Below are positions 45,290-55,350 of a DNA stretch of 64,000 nucleotides, one piece after another. The notes under the pieces are model-generated. The model had not been told where the DNA came from and made no database searches. It saw nothing but the letters and a program-made list of their open reading frames with translations. Within the stretch, counting starts at the first letter, position 1; each line of letters opens with the position of its first letter. Source of the DNA: Bostrychus sinensis. Its lineage: Eukaryota; Chordata; Actinopteri; Gobiiformes; Eleotridae. Location of the stretch: the NCBI GenBank assembly GCA_020698575.1, contig CM036240.1:29084711-29148710 (forward strand), written 5' to 3'. The position numbers and the translations under genes were made by a program.

Positions 45290-47045
45290 TGCATATCATT
45301 TTATTTTATTTTATTCCATGTGACAATTGTACATACAATAATGTTACAGTATTCCCATTACTTCTAGAGAAGATTTGGGCGAGCAAGGCTTGGGCAAGGC
45401 TCACCCAAACTTACAGTAACATACACCGTACATTATAATTAAAATATTAACCATTATGTCCACTAAGTCAACACTGTATAATGCTAACAATATAACACAT
45501 ACAATGATAATAGCCTACATATGACTTTTTATTGATACTGTATATAGTGATGATATGATGAGTGATCAGTGCAGTAATATTGATTACACCAGATTGTTTG
45601 TTTTTTTACTTTTTTCTTAAACAGTTATTTCTCTGCTTTCATTCTTCAACTTTTGAGACACACACACATTATTAATATTACTACTGATAATACAGTATTA
45701 ACTTGTCCCCCACCCCCATCACATTATGATGACCTAAAAATGTAAATATTGTAAATACATTTTTTGTATATTCAGTGCAAGGAATCAATGTCAAAATAAA
45801 AAGGTGAAGGAAGAAAAACACAATAATAATAATAAAAAAATGAAAAATGCTATTGCTAATAAAATCAATGTGTATATATACTTTATACAATTTATATACA
45901 TTTTTTGTTTTATATTGGTTATGTGTGGGTTGACTGAGTAAAAAAAAGGATTTAGGAATGCAAAAAAAGGGAGATAGGGATAGTAGTTTTGAGAGAGATG
46001 TAGTCCATTATTATCTTTTCCAGAGTGATATATAAATATTTGATCTTGTTATCCAGTTCATGAGATTGCTTTCTTGGCGATATTAAGCACAATTATTATG
46101 ATTTTGCAGTCCACTCAACCATGTTAATAATGGCAATAATGGTCATGTCAGTATTCATGACACAGCAACAGTTATACAAAATTATAAGGTGACTGCTAGG
46201 ATTTCCTAAGATCTACACATTGTTCTATGTAACAGACCATTTGGCCAGTCAGGTTACCATGGAGTAGGTTACACCATAACTATTACAATACAAAAAACAT
46301 TTAAGTTACTTTAATGAATTCAGAAATACTGTAAAACTGCTGGCTGGAAAGATATTTTGTCATTTTTATGTTTTCTGACTTTAATAATATTTCAAAAAAG
46401 CCTTAAAAAAATAGCAAAACAAAATGTGCCTAGAGAGACTGCATAACATTTACAACATGCTACAAAGTTTTGCAGAGTTTGGGTTGGCTGTTGCATTTAG
46501 AGCCACAATTATTCATTTTAGGCTTTTCTAACAGCTCCTAAGTGGAAGGCAACCATCCAAAATGTACCCATAATTCTACGCAGCATTCAGTAATACACCT
46601 CTCCTCTGACACGTATCCCATCAGCTAATACAGCTACCAGGAACAATTAGGTTATTTATTGATATTTTGTATTTGGCTGATGGCTGTGTGCCAGAGGGAG
46701 AGGCCCGTGATTGGACGGGACGGACGCTTTAAAAAGAGCCATTACTCCAAGGTCATTTTTATTTGCCTGACCACAAAATTAAGGCGGCAATGTTTGAGCA
46801 ACAAAATATGTACCGAGTGGCATTAATGAAAGGGTTCAGATGTAATCATGTTTATGAGAAAGTGCATAAAACAAAATTACATTGTTAAAATGGCCTCATG
46901 CAAAGAGTTGTCTGTCAGGGTTAATGTAAAATAACTGGAATTTGGCCATATAATGACAGAAAGAGTGCATTTACACTCTAATATATTATTATTATATTAA
47001 AATATTATAATTTATGTGGGGAAAAAATCTAATTAATTTAAAACA
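45290..47045. other. Intergenic, very AT-rich; CNE-like part
   Basis: No gene recognised. 46590-46880 is non-repetitive with 'aacaattaggttatttattg' and 'aaattaaggcggcaatg', CNE-like by inference. Confidence 0.35.
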
Positions 47046-47085
47046 TTGACCCATACACCATTACCCTGGACTGAACAGAATCTTT

Positions 47086-47786
47086 TCCTCCAGACTATGT
47101 CAGGTGCGCCTCACCAATTTTTTTATTTATTTTTGAATTCACATGTGGTGGATAAAATCAGGAGTCCACAGGATTTGAGTTCATACATGTCAGGGGATTG
47201 TCTGGAGTGTGCAGTTTGGCTTCAGAACTAACCGCTCTACGGAAACAGCATGCTGCTTTTTTCTGGAATCAGTAAAATTAAGTCTGGACACAGGAAAGGT
47301 GGTAGGTGCCATATTTTTGGACCTCCACAAGGCATTCGACATTAATTCGGTATTACTATAAAAGTTGACAAAATTTTGCATTGAGACAAAAAACATTTTT
47401 TAAGAACACAGACATGCCAGCATTAACTTGATGATTTGTCATGTTTGTCTGAACCAAAAATAGAATATTTATGTAATACAATACTGTACATGGGACTGAA
47501 GAAAACTGAGGGAAATAGGCTCGGGAAGGGGTAAATTGTTTTATTTGTATGATAGTCTTATTGTTTTCTTCTTCACTTTTTAACTGTATTTTTACTATGA
47601 AATGTATTTTGCACGATTCTGTAAACATGCACTTTATTGTTCTTGTAATGTTGTGTTTAATGTTTGTGTGTCTCAGGGACTGCAGATGGAAATTAGCTCA
47701 GAGAGCTATGGTCTGGTACAAAGCATATTTTCTTCTGTGATTAATGCTCCTGTACATGGTCCCTGTTCAATAAACTAAATAAAAGA
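47086..47786 (+). pseudogene. Decayed LINE: RT fragment and 3' end
   Basis: Translation of about 47215-47350 gives 'QFGFRTNRSTETACCFF', then 'SLDTGKVVGAIFLDLHKAFD'. This is the RT segment preceding and containing the first catalytic Asp of L2/CR1/Rex-like LINEs. Downstream the frame collapses. The 3' part has 'gggactgcagatggaaatta' and 'gtccctgttcaataaact', words of a common fish LINE 3' UTR. Large internal deletions. Plus orientation. Confidence 0.7.
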
Positions 47787-48283
47787 AAAAGTGTATACTG
47801 AGCAACAGAGGATGGGTAAAGGGGTTTATAACACCCAGCTGGCAAAATACACAACAGCAGACAAATAATCCAACAGCAATTTTTCCCCTATACCCCAATT
47901 TAAAAATTTTTTGTAAAAACTCAACTTTTTATTTTTCAGAAATCTTGAAATCAACCTGTTTTGATTATAAATACAAACTATTTATAAATTAATTAAATGA
48001 TTTTTAGAATTTTAACTTTTCTATGCCAGTATATGTAAGGGAATTACAATTTTTAGGTAGAAAACACAAAAAATAAAATATTTTTCATATTCTCAATGCA
48101 AAATGAATTTTTCTAGGGGGAGTTTGTACAGCCTTGGATATGTCAATAATTACCAACATTTATTTTTAGGGACTTATTTTTTCTGTGCTATGTAGAAACT
48201 AAAAAAACAACTCTCATTATCCTATCCATTAAAACTGATTGTGACTTTGTGTTACTACAGAAAAATCTCAAATTCATCAATGT

Positions 48284-48288
<5 letters not shown>

Positions 48289-48315
<27 letters not shown>
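48289..48315. repeat. Poly-A run (27 nt)
   Basis: Uninterrupted A run about 115 bp beyond the LINE tail. A 'ggattggatttatattgta' word at 48388 is the inverted end of a tRNA-type SINE. Confidence 0.95.
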
Positions 48316-48318
<3 letters not shown>

Positions 48319-48413
48319 ACTTTGCATTGTGCTTGTATTTATTTATTATTATTTTTTGTGAGTTATTTATTTAAATAATAATAAAGGATTGGATTTATAT
48401 TGTACTTTACTTT

Positions 48414-48428
48414 TTAGGGTTAGGGTTA
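48414..48428. repeat. Telomere-like TTAGGG dimer next to the LINE tail
   Basis: ttagggttagggtta directly abuts the GAAT tail of the LINE. Confidence 0.8.
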
Positions 48429-48449
48429 TGAATGAATGAATGAATGAAT
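48429..48449 (-). repeat. LINE 3' tail, (TTCA)n
   Basis: On the plus strand 'atgaatgaatgaatgaatga'; in the LINE sense this is a tetranucleotide TTCA tail. Simple-repeat tails of this kind replace poly-A in many CR1/L2-group LINEs. Confidence 0.75.
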
Positions 48450-48484
48450 TTTATTATTATTGTGTCTTGCATTCAAACATGCCC

Positions 48485-48501
48485 AGCCCTTTACTTGGGC
48501 T
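48485..48501 (-). other. 3'-UTR hairpin of the LINE
   Basis: A perfect 5-bp inverted repeat, agccc/gggct, with a 7-nt loop, about 35 nt before the tail. A stem-loop close to the 3' end is what the RT of several LINE clades recognises for target-primed reverse transcription; the role here is inferred. Confidence 0.5.
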
Positions 48502-48588
48502 TATAAGACACCATCAACTAAACAAAAAAACTAGTTGCCAGACAGTAGGCACAATATATATACACAAAAATATATAATCCAAACAATT

Positions 48589-51500
48589 TCATCTAAATAA
48601 ACACAACTGCCGTTTTCTCCAGGCTTTACAAACAAATGTACCCAATTTATACACATTAAAATTAAACAACCATTTCATCTTCTCATCATCAGAGCTCCAG
48701 AACATCTCAGGTTTTTGGACAAACATCCCATTTAACAAAGGGATTCTAAATTCATCATAAAAAGGACAATACAAAACAAAATGAGTCTCACTTTCCACTT
48801 CCCCCAACTCACACAGCCCACAGAGTCGCTCTTCTTCTGAAGTTTGGTTAAATCTCCCAGTTTCTAAGGCCAGAGGAAGGATTCCTAAACGCAGCTGAGC
48901 AATCAGAGACCTTTGATTCCTAGTCAAATTTGCACAGACATAAAATTCTGTCCTAAATGTATCTTTCATTTGAATATATGTCCGCAGCTTTGGTTTAGTC
49001 ATTATTCCATTCAGCCATTTTTCTTCATGCACAGACAGTAAATTTTCTCTGATCTTCTTCATGTTACATGACAAACTATTATAGAATATATACTGAAGTT
49101 GTGCTTCAGCAAAGATAGCTTGAAGCTCTGCAGCCCAGGGTGACTTTGTCTTACTCCAATTAAAGACTTTCTTAGTTATTCTATTGTCAGGCATTTTAAT
49201 AAATCGATTCCATAGTCTGACCATTTCACATTTTCTTTGAATAAAACCAGGAACCCAGCCCATATCCCCCTGTGCTGCCAAAACTGAAACAAACTTATGA
49301 ACACCAAGAAAGCAACGAATAGCTCTGTTTTCAACAGCATCCAAAACTGGGCTTTGTCTGGCCCCCCACACACCTGCAGCATAATTTAAAACAGGAGATA
49401 CACAAGCTTCATACAGCTGAGAGTACGTTCCATACCCAAGATCTTTACAAATTTTTAACTTGTTTATCACAGAACCCAGGGCCCTGCTGGCTGAAGCAGC
49501 TAAGATTCTAATTCCACTCTCAAAATTCATGAAATCATCAAATGTAAACCCTAAATACTTATACTGAGAGGCATATTCTAAATTTAAATTCCCAAATGTA
49601 ATAACTTTTTGGCTTTGAGGGGTACCCTTTTTTCTAAAATGCAAAACTTGTGTTTTGGCCTGATTTATGACCAGTCTCCATCTACAGCACCAGTTTTGTA
49701 ACACATTTAACATTGCTTGCAAGTCCTCTTCTGTTTCAGCCAGCAGAGCTACATCATCAGCATAAAGCAGAATGCCCACTGTTGTACTGTCCAAGCGTAC
49801 ACCAAAATTAAGCTGTTTAATTTCTAAAGCCAAGTCATTTATAAAAAGAGAAAAAAGGCTTGGGGACAAAACATCTCCTTGTTTTACACCAAAGGGTACA
49901 CAAAACCACTCAGTCAGCAGGTCATTAACCTGAACACACCCCACACAATTCTCATACAAAGATTTTAATGCCCTATAGAATCTGCCACCAACCCCAGCCT
50001 GAAGAAGTTTCAAAAACAACAGATCTCTATCTACCCAATCAAAGGCCTTTTTAAAATCTACAAAACAAACAAATGTGGATTTACTTTCTACTATCCGAGT
50101 CCTAACTATTGTTGAAATGGTATAAATATGATCAATACATGCTCGATGTTTTCTAAACCCATTTTGTTCGTCCACCAAATATTCAATTGTTTCAAAATAA
50201 TGAGTGAGTCTAGCATTTAAAATACTAGAATAAATTTTATAAACTGTACTTAAAAGACTGATTCCTCTATAATTAAGAGGTATTCTGGGATCATCTTTTG
50301 CTGATTTAGGAATGGGTTTAATTATAGATTTGTACCAAATAGAGGGAACAATCCCATATTCAAAACATCGATTAAATAAACAAAAGAGTACATTCAAAAG
50401 ATGGGGAGACTTTAGCACCTCATTTGGAATTTCTTCTACTCCCATTGCCTTCTTCAACTTAGCCTTATTGAGAGCACTTGTTACTTCTTCTAAAGTAATA
50501 TCAGAATTCAAAAGTATATTTAACTGATAACTATCCTGAAACCTGATTAATTCTAGATCCTCTTTTATCTTAACTGCTGCATCACAAAAATTAGAATCAA
50601 AATGTGAAAAAATTAATTCCCCCGAATATAAATTTGAGAAATCCTCCTCCCATTTTTTAATAATATTCTCTTTTCTCACTTCCACTTCACCATTATTTAA
50701 AATGACTTCCATTGGAATTTTCTTATTTCTTTGTGGTCCTAGTTTATTTATCTCCTTCCAAAATTGCTGTGGATTATTTGTTTGGAGATAATCAAATTTT
50801 AAAGCTTGGCCCCTTAAAAACTTTCTTTTGTAAATTCTAAAATGCTTGTCAAAAAAAGATTGTTTCTGTTTATAACTTTCTCTTAAATCCTGTTTATTTA
50901 GGGGGTCTTTGCAGTTAAGAAATTTTTTCTCAGCTGCTTTATGATCATTCCATAACTTCTGAAGATGGGCATTCCAAAAAGGTTTTGAACGCTCTTTCAC
51001 ATGATAAAAACTTTTTTTCTTACCAGTGCTGTTTTGATTAGAATTCATTTCAGTAATTAGAAATGTACACAGTTCATTATACCATTTATCAATATCATCC
51101 TGAGTATTATGCATACACTTATGTAATTTATCTATTAACTCCAGCACTGTCAGCTGGCAGTGACTAGATGCCAAAAAAATTTCAGTCAGTGGACGCTGTC
51201 TCCTTTTAGGTAAACATGTTGGTACATTTTCTTGTGTTAATTGAGTGCCCACTTTAAAAGTTAATAATAATAAGGAATGATCAGGTAAATGACATCGATC
51301 TCCAATTAAGGAAAGACATGTTATTGCATTTTTATCTATGAGATCTGTGGCAGTAATAACTTTAAAATCCAAACAAGACTCTAAGTGGCCATGGGGAGTC
51401 ACAACATAATCTACTACAGCTTTCCCTCGGACTGAAACAGAAGTGAAATTGTCATCATTCACATTTAACCTGCCGTTTAAAACACAGCACTTAGAATCTC

Positions 51501-52065
51501 TCAAAAATTCCAGAAAAGAGTCGCCATGGCTGTTACAAATTAAATCTAATGCCACTCTCGGCGGAACATTATCCAAGTCTCCTACACAATCTTCTTTATC
51601 GCCAATGCGACTATTAAAGTCGCCGCAGACATAAATGGCATCCACATCCAAACAATAGATCTGAGTCAACAAACACGCGAAAAACGCCTCACTGTCTCTC
51701 CCTCGGGTAGATCCCTCGGGGGGCAGATAGCAGGAGAACACCACAAAGCCATATTTCAGGTCTCGGTGTTCAAAATGTACTCCTATAATGCCATCTACAG
51801 ATTTATCCATCACGTTGACTTTAAAGTGCTCCAAAAGACCGCATCTTACCAAAAGTCCGACTCCGCCTGAGCCTTTTGTTGCATATATATGTTTTTTTCG
51901 GTTATTTCCAAACCAGCGGTAGCCTGGTAGCTCAACAACATCGCCAGCGGCCAAATGCGTTTCGTTTAGGGAAATAATGTCAGGGTCTAGGGACTGAAGC
52001 ATCAAACCCCTAAGTTCACAGTTTGCAGTTGTCCAGCCATTAACGTTCCAATGCACTAAAGACAA
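48589..52065 (-). CDS. LINE ORF2: endonuclease-reverse transcriptase, 1158 aa
   Basis: The replication enzyme of the retrotransposon. It would nick target DNA and copy the element RNA from the nick. The N-terminal APE-type endonuclease (about 1-270) has WNVNG with Asn7/Asn9, catalytic Glu35 in NETH, Tyr113, the GDFN motif (Asp149, Asn151), DYVV at 219 and the final PDHS with Asp262/His263. The reverse transcriptase (about 540-850) has LNYRGISLLS at 598, catalytic Asp670 in FVDFKKAFD, GVKQGDVLSP at 726 and YADD at 768-771. The C-terminal part holds a CX2CX9HX4C knuckle (Cys1082, Cys1085, His1095, Cys1100). No RNase H. All catalytic residues are present and there is no internal stop. Start chosen at the Met directly before the WN motif, 39 nt after the ORF1 stop, suggesting re-initiation or bypass translation. 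Only the LINE clade is uncertain. Confidence 0.95.
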   Translation of the reverse strand: MSLVHWNVNGWTTANCELRGLMLQSLDPDIISLNETHLAAGDVVELPGYRWFGNNRKKHIYATKGSGGVGLLVRCGLLEHFKVNVMDKSVDGIIGVHFEHRDLKYGFVVFSCYLPPEGSTRGRDSEAFFACLLTQIYCLDVDAIYVCGDFNSRIGDKEDCVGDLDNVPPRVALDLICNSHGDSFLEFLRDSKCCVLNGRLNVNDDNFTSVSVRGKAVVDYVVTPHGHLESCLDFKVITATDLIDKNAITCLSLIGDRCHLPDHSLLLLTFKVGTQLTQENVPTCLPKRRQRPLTEIFLASSHCQLTVLELIDKLHKCMHNTQDDIDKWYNELCTFLITEMNSNQNSTGKKKSFYHVKERSKPFWNAHLQKLWNDHKAAEKKFLNCKDPLNKQDLRESYKQKQSFFDKHFRIYKRKFLRGQALKFDYLQTNNPQQFWKEINKLGPQRNKKIPMEVILNNGEVEVRKENIIKKWEEDFSNLYSGELIFSHFDSNFCDAAVKIKEDLELIRFQDSYQLNILLNSDITLEEVTSALNKAKLKKAMGVEEIPNEVLKSPHLLNVLFCLFNRCFEYGIVPSIWYKSIIKPIPKSAKDDPRIPLNYRGISLLSTVYKIYSSILNARLTHYFETIEYLVDEQNGFRKHRACIDHIYTISTIVRTRIVESKSTFVCFVDFKKAFDWVDRDLLFLKLLQAGVGGRFYRALKSLYENCVGCVQVNDLLTEWFCVPFGVKQGDVLSPSLFSLFINDLALEIKQLNFGVRLDSTTVGILLYADDVALLAETEEDLQAMLNVLQNWCCRWRLVINQAKTQVLHFRKKGTPQSQKVITFGNLNLEYASQYKYLGFTFDDFMNFESGIRILAASASRALGSVINKLKICKDLGYGTYSQLYEACVSPVLNYAAGVWGARQSPVLDAVENRAIRCFLGVHKFVSVLAAQGDMGWVPGFIQRKCEMVRLWNRFIKMPDNRITKKVFNWSKTKSPWAAELQAIFAEAQLQYIFYNSLSCNMKKIRENLLSVHEEKWLNGIMTKPKLRTYIQMKDTFRTEFYVCANLTRNQRSLIAQLRLGILPLALETGRFNQTSEEERLCGLCELGEVESETHFVLYCPFYDEFRIPLLNGMFVQKPEMFWSSDDEKMKWLFNFNVYKLGTFVCKAWRKRQLCLFR

Positions 52066-52104
52066 GCAAGATGAATCAAATCTTACTGGATTGGCAGCAG
52101 TTCC

Positions 52105-52872
52105 TCAGCGTCTCCATGCTCTATCACCTGCGGCAGCAGCCACAGAAGCCACGGGCGGCGGCTCAGGTGCGCCGCGTTTGAGAAGTTTACCATTCCCCGA
52201 CACATAATAATCTTTTCCATTTGGTAAATCCCGCAGAAGCACCTTAAAGTTCTCCTCCATAACACGATCCGTGTGTGATTTTGCTGATTTAATGTAAATC
52301 TTTCGAAACTTGGTATTGGATTTTAAGTTAGCTTTTCCCCGAAGCACAGACACTTTTTCCCTCACTGATGCGAACTCCACTTTCACCACGCCAGGGCCTG
52401 TTCCTCTTGCGCGTAACCTCTCCAGTGCCACCAGTGTCACCGCTTGTTCACAAGCACAGCCATCTTCAATAACCTCTTTAATTTTGTCGGTCAGGTCCTC
52501 ATTTTCATCATAAGGCAAGCCCATAACCACAATTGAAACATCCGGATCAAATTTAGTCGAGGAGCGGTTGTAGTGTGACTTTATCTTTTCCTCCAATTGA
52601 TCCAGTCGAGATTTAAGTGCGCCAATTTCCAAATCAATGTTATCCTGTATTTCTTTGACGCACTTTTTAAACTCTCCTCTTAGGACCTTCTCCAGTGAAT
52701 TATAAAGTCCATCTACCTTACTGTTCAGTTGTTTTTCCAAACTGTCAATTCTGGTATTCACCATTCTGACCTCCTTCAGTAGCACATGTACACTGGCCTC
52801 GTCGTCTTTGTCTGGCGCACGATTGCGCGTAACAATTGATTTTTCAGCCATTTCAACTGTTACGTTAATCAA
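52105..52872 (-). CDS. LINE ORF1: nucleic-acid-binding protein, 255 aa
   Basis: Probable RNA-binding chaperone that coats the LINE transcript. Residues about 28-101 have heptad-type Leu/Ile/Val spacing with many Glu/Lys, a coiled coil expected to trimerise or dimerise. Residues about 111-185 start VSIVVMGLPYDENEDL and look RRM-like. About 186-235 is a basic C-terminal region with KIYIKSAKSHTDRVM. This order matches L1-type ORF1 proteins, which also occur in other LINE clades; the sequence does not show a CCHC finger. The frame opens at Met1 (52872); Met8, starting MAEKS at 52851, is an alternative start. The tail is Pro/Ala-rich. ORF2 follows after 39 nt. CpG-rich and undecayed. Function is by analogy. 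Confidence 0.85.
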   Translation of the reverse strand: MINVTVEMAEKSIVTRNRAPDKDDEASVHVLLKEVRMVNTRIDSLEKQLNSKVDGLYNSLEKVLRGEFKKCVKEIQDNIDLEIGALKSRLDQLEEKIKSHYNRSSTKFDPDVSIVVMGLPYDENEDLTDKIKEVIEDGCACEQAVTLVALERLRARGTGPGVVKVEFASVREKVSVLRGKANLKSNTKFRKIYIKSAKSHTDRVMEENFKVLLRDLPNGKDYYVSGNGKLLKRGAPEPPPVASVAAAAGDRAWRR

Positions 52873-53939
52873 AGGATATCAGAATGTTCTTCTATAAAGG
52901 AAAAAACACTGAATATGTAGAAAATGTCTGGGTTTAAACCATATAATAGCCAATCAAACAGAAAAAGTTTGGCAGAGAAATGCACCCACCCTACAGACAA
53001 CCTCCAGTGGTTATGTTGCATTATATTAGGTTAACCCTGACTAAATACCTTAAAAGTGTTCATTTTCAACATTGACCACATTATCCCACCAGCAGCTTTT
53101 GTTGCCGAGCATAAAACACAGCTTTTCACCTACTTTTCCATTACAATTGTTAAAAATAACAACTGATTGTTTCATTAGAGCACTGATAACGCATGAATTT
53201 AATATTTTTATGTCTGAGAAAAATTTGGAATTGAACGGGTTAAAGAGATTCTGCATAATAACTGCAGTTATATAGGAGGCTGTTTAACTTGTGTAACGTG
53301 AAAACTTAGACATAAAATTCTAACACCACTGCTGAATGTACCTTATGTTCTGTGCTCACCTCATTTATGCACAAACTGTGGTCATGCCATAGACAGAAAA
53401 GTTCTTACAAATCAGTTTAATGCATTTATTGGCGAAATCACATTCAGCACACGCGAGAAGTGGATTTCAGGCTGATGCTGCGTGATCTGAACCACAAACT
53501 GTCCGACTTCTGTACAGACGTTTTTTCCCCTCCTGTTGTGGCCGTGCACTCTCATCCACAATCCAGGCGATGTGCGGTTCATCTTAAACAAGCATTTTAT
53601 CAAACGACGGGACAGGTGATGCACATGGGGCACAGGCAAGCTACTGTTGCTCAAATTACTGAACAAATTAATGCTGGTTCTGATAGAAAGGTGTCAGAAC
53701 ACGCAGTCCATTGCAGATTGTAGCGTGTTGTGCATTTGGTCATAGTTAGTTGGTCATAACACATAGCATTATGACATCTAATAATATAAAAAGTCCTGTG
53801 TATTAGTGCAGGAATCTATCTCATGGAACCACAGTACCAGAGCACATTATTCACAGTTTGGCAGGTGTAATTTTAATTTTTTTTTCCATGCTCTGTAAGT
53901 TAATCTTTCTAAAAGTGGACTTGTAAAAACAGTGTGACT
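52873..53939. other. LINE 5' flank, then intergenic
   Basis: 52873 to perhaps 53000 may still be LINE 5' UTR; no boundary motif or target duplication could be fixed. 53400-53720 has overlapping short frames on both strands with no recognised domain. Confidence 0.35.
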
Positions 53940-54310
53940 TTGAAAAGGGTAAATTTAATTAGCTGTTGTCTCAAAGATTGTCAGGTGACAGCCAGAGGCC
54001 AGTAATGAGATTTGAGCATGCATCGATAATCACCTGACAGGCCCCGCTAAAAAACGGGCCTGAGAGGCACAAAATTACTGCTGATGCATGCTTCATTACA
54101 AAGTGTTTTGACTGTACCATTAAGCCCGCCGAGAGTGATCACTTGTAGTAATATGCCAATTATTTCAGCGGGTACCTGGCTGGGAGCGCTTTGATGGGAA
54201 ATACAGAAGCGTGAATTACAGACAAATGGTGGCAAAGGGGAAGAAATAATGGCACCAGAATACTCATCAAGTGCTACTGAAAGAATACACTGCAGTAGAT
54301 TCAATAATAC
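53940..54310. other. CNE-like unique segment
   Basis: Non-repetitive and balanced, with 'aaatttaattagctgttgtc', 'cgataatcacctgacagg' and 'gccaattatttcagcgg'. The strongest CNE look in the last 15 kb; inference only. Confidence 0.4.
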
Positions 54311-54340
54311 ATAGATAATAAAAAGTGTTGGATAGACTCT

Positions 54341-54435
54341 TTAAAGGGGCCATCTTACTTTTTTAAGCTTTCTTTCATGTGTTTCAATGTTGTTCCGTTT
54401 TTAAACATTGTAAAACATGCAATGTTGCTCTAGAA
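54341..54435 (+). mobile_element. TTAA MITE fragment, copy 3
   Basis: Begins TTAAAGGGGCCATCTTACT and continues 'agctttctttcatgtgttt' and 'aatgttgttcc', as in 42765-42830. The distal end is not found. Confidence 0.55.
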
Positions 54436-54699
54436 GTGACCAAGATTGGTTTGAAAAGATACAAAATATCAAAAGTTGAATGCAATGAATGATTCTGCAA
54501 ATTTAAGAGGGGCTTCATCTTCATTCTTTTTTCATTTTTTTGCAACATATTATACAAGTTGATGCAAAAAAGGAACTTGGTAAACTTAAGTAGTTTCCAA
54601 ACTTCTCATCTGCATGTTGCATCACTGACATATGAGTAATCTTTTTTTATCAAGTAAAATTGTGTCATTTGTAAAAGTAAATGCAAAAGTGAGTAGTGT

Positions 54700-55350
54700 A
54701 AAAGGTGAAAATTGACCAAGCTCCTGTTTTATGGAATCAGTTTCCAGCTCATGTTAGAGAGGCAGACACAGTCTCTACATTTAAGGTTAGGCTTAAATCG
54801 TTCCTCTTTGAGAAAGCTTATGGTCAGGCCAGGAACAGGGTTAACTCCACAGCTGAAGCTAAGCTGCTCCAGGAGCTAGCTGTATGGAAGTAACCTACAA
54901 CTGAGCCTCTGTCCTCTGGTTCCATCTGCTGCTCCTCTTCTATCACTATCATTAATATAATCTAATATTCTATATCTCTAATCAGTTCCTGTCCCGCTCC
55001 CCTCTGGGGGAGTGGGGACTGTTTCAGATGCCTGGCTGCTGGCAGATGCCCCAGTGACGACTGGATCTTAGCTGACCCCATCTGTGCTCCTGCTCCTATG
55101 GACTTCCTGGACCACCTCCTTACAGACCTGAGCTATGATACTATAGATGAGGTAATGGACTTTAACAGTCCTAGACACATTTATAGTCTTGTGAAAGGAT
55201 CACATCTGCAATGTGGTTCTCCATAAGCCCCCCACCTCCCCACAGCAGTTTTTTTTAGGAGTTTTTCCTGACCAAGAGGGAGGGTCTAAGGACAGGGACT
55301 GTTTAGTTTTGTGTAGTTATTGTTGGTAAGCCCTGATAAAGAATTCCCAG
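54700..55350 (+). pseudogene. LINE 3' end: RT C-terminus remnant and 3' UTR
   Basis: Plus-strand translation from about 54717 gives 'APVLWNQFPAHVREADTVST', then 'FKVRLKSFLFEKAYG'. This is the usual C-terminal motif (LWN.LP....A.....FK..LK..LF) of fish L2/CR1-type ORF2. It is followed by a stop near 54891 and a long 3' UTR with 'aggagtttttcctgacc' and 'gggtctaaggacaggg', words very common in fish genomes. The 5' part of the element is absent. Confidence 0.7.

Larger units (their letters stand above)
48429..52900 (-). mobile_element. Full-length or near full-length APE-type LINE, both ORFs intact
   Basis: A two-ORF non-LTR retrotransposon in minus orientation. From 5' to 3' (descending coordinates): a short 5' region (boundary not definable, above 52872), ORF1, a 39-nt spacer, ORF2, a 3' UTR of about 160 nt with a hairpin, and a (TTCA)n tail. 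ORF1 is of the coiled-coil/RRM type and ORF2 is APE-RT without RNase H. The ORF2 C-terminus with SASRALG-type and CX2C-H-C motifs suggests the jockey/CR1/I-like group rather than L1; the clade is not assigned. Intact frames and preserved CpGs suggest recent transposition. No target duplication was identified. Confidence 0.85.

Noticed and set aside
48429..48449. The LINE tail and the SINE tails both look like a GAAT repeat, suggesting a LINE-SINE partnership
   Set aside because: In sense orientation the LINE ends in TTCA units whereas the SINE-like repeats end in TGAA units, so the tails are on opposite strands and do not match.
52310..52513. Plus-strand frames inside the LINE ORFs (also 50312-50527, 51443-51634)
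   Set aside because: Shadows of ORF1 and ORF2 on the opposite strand.
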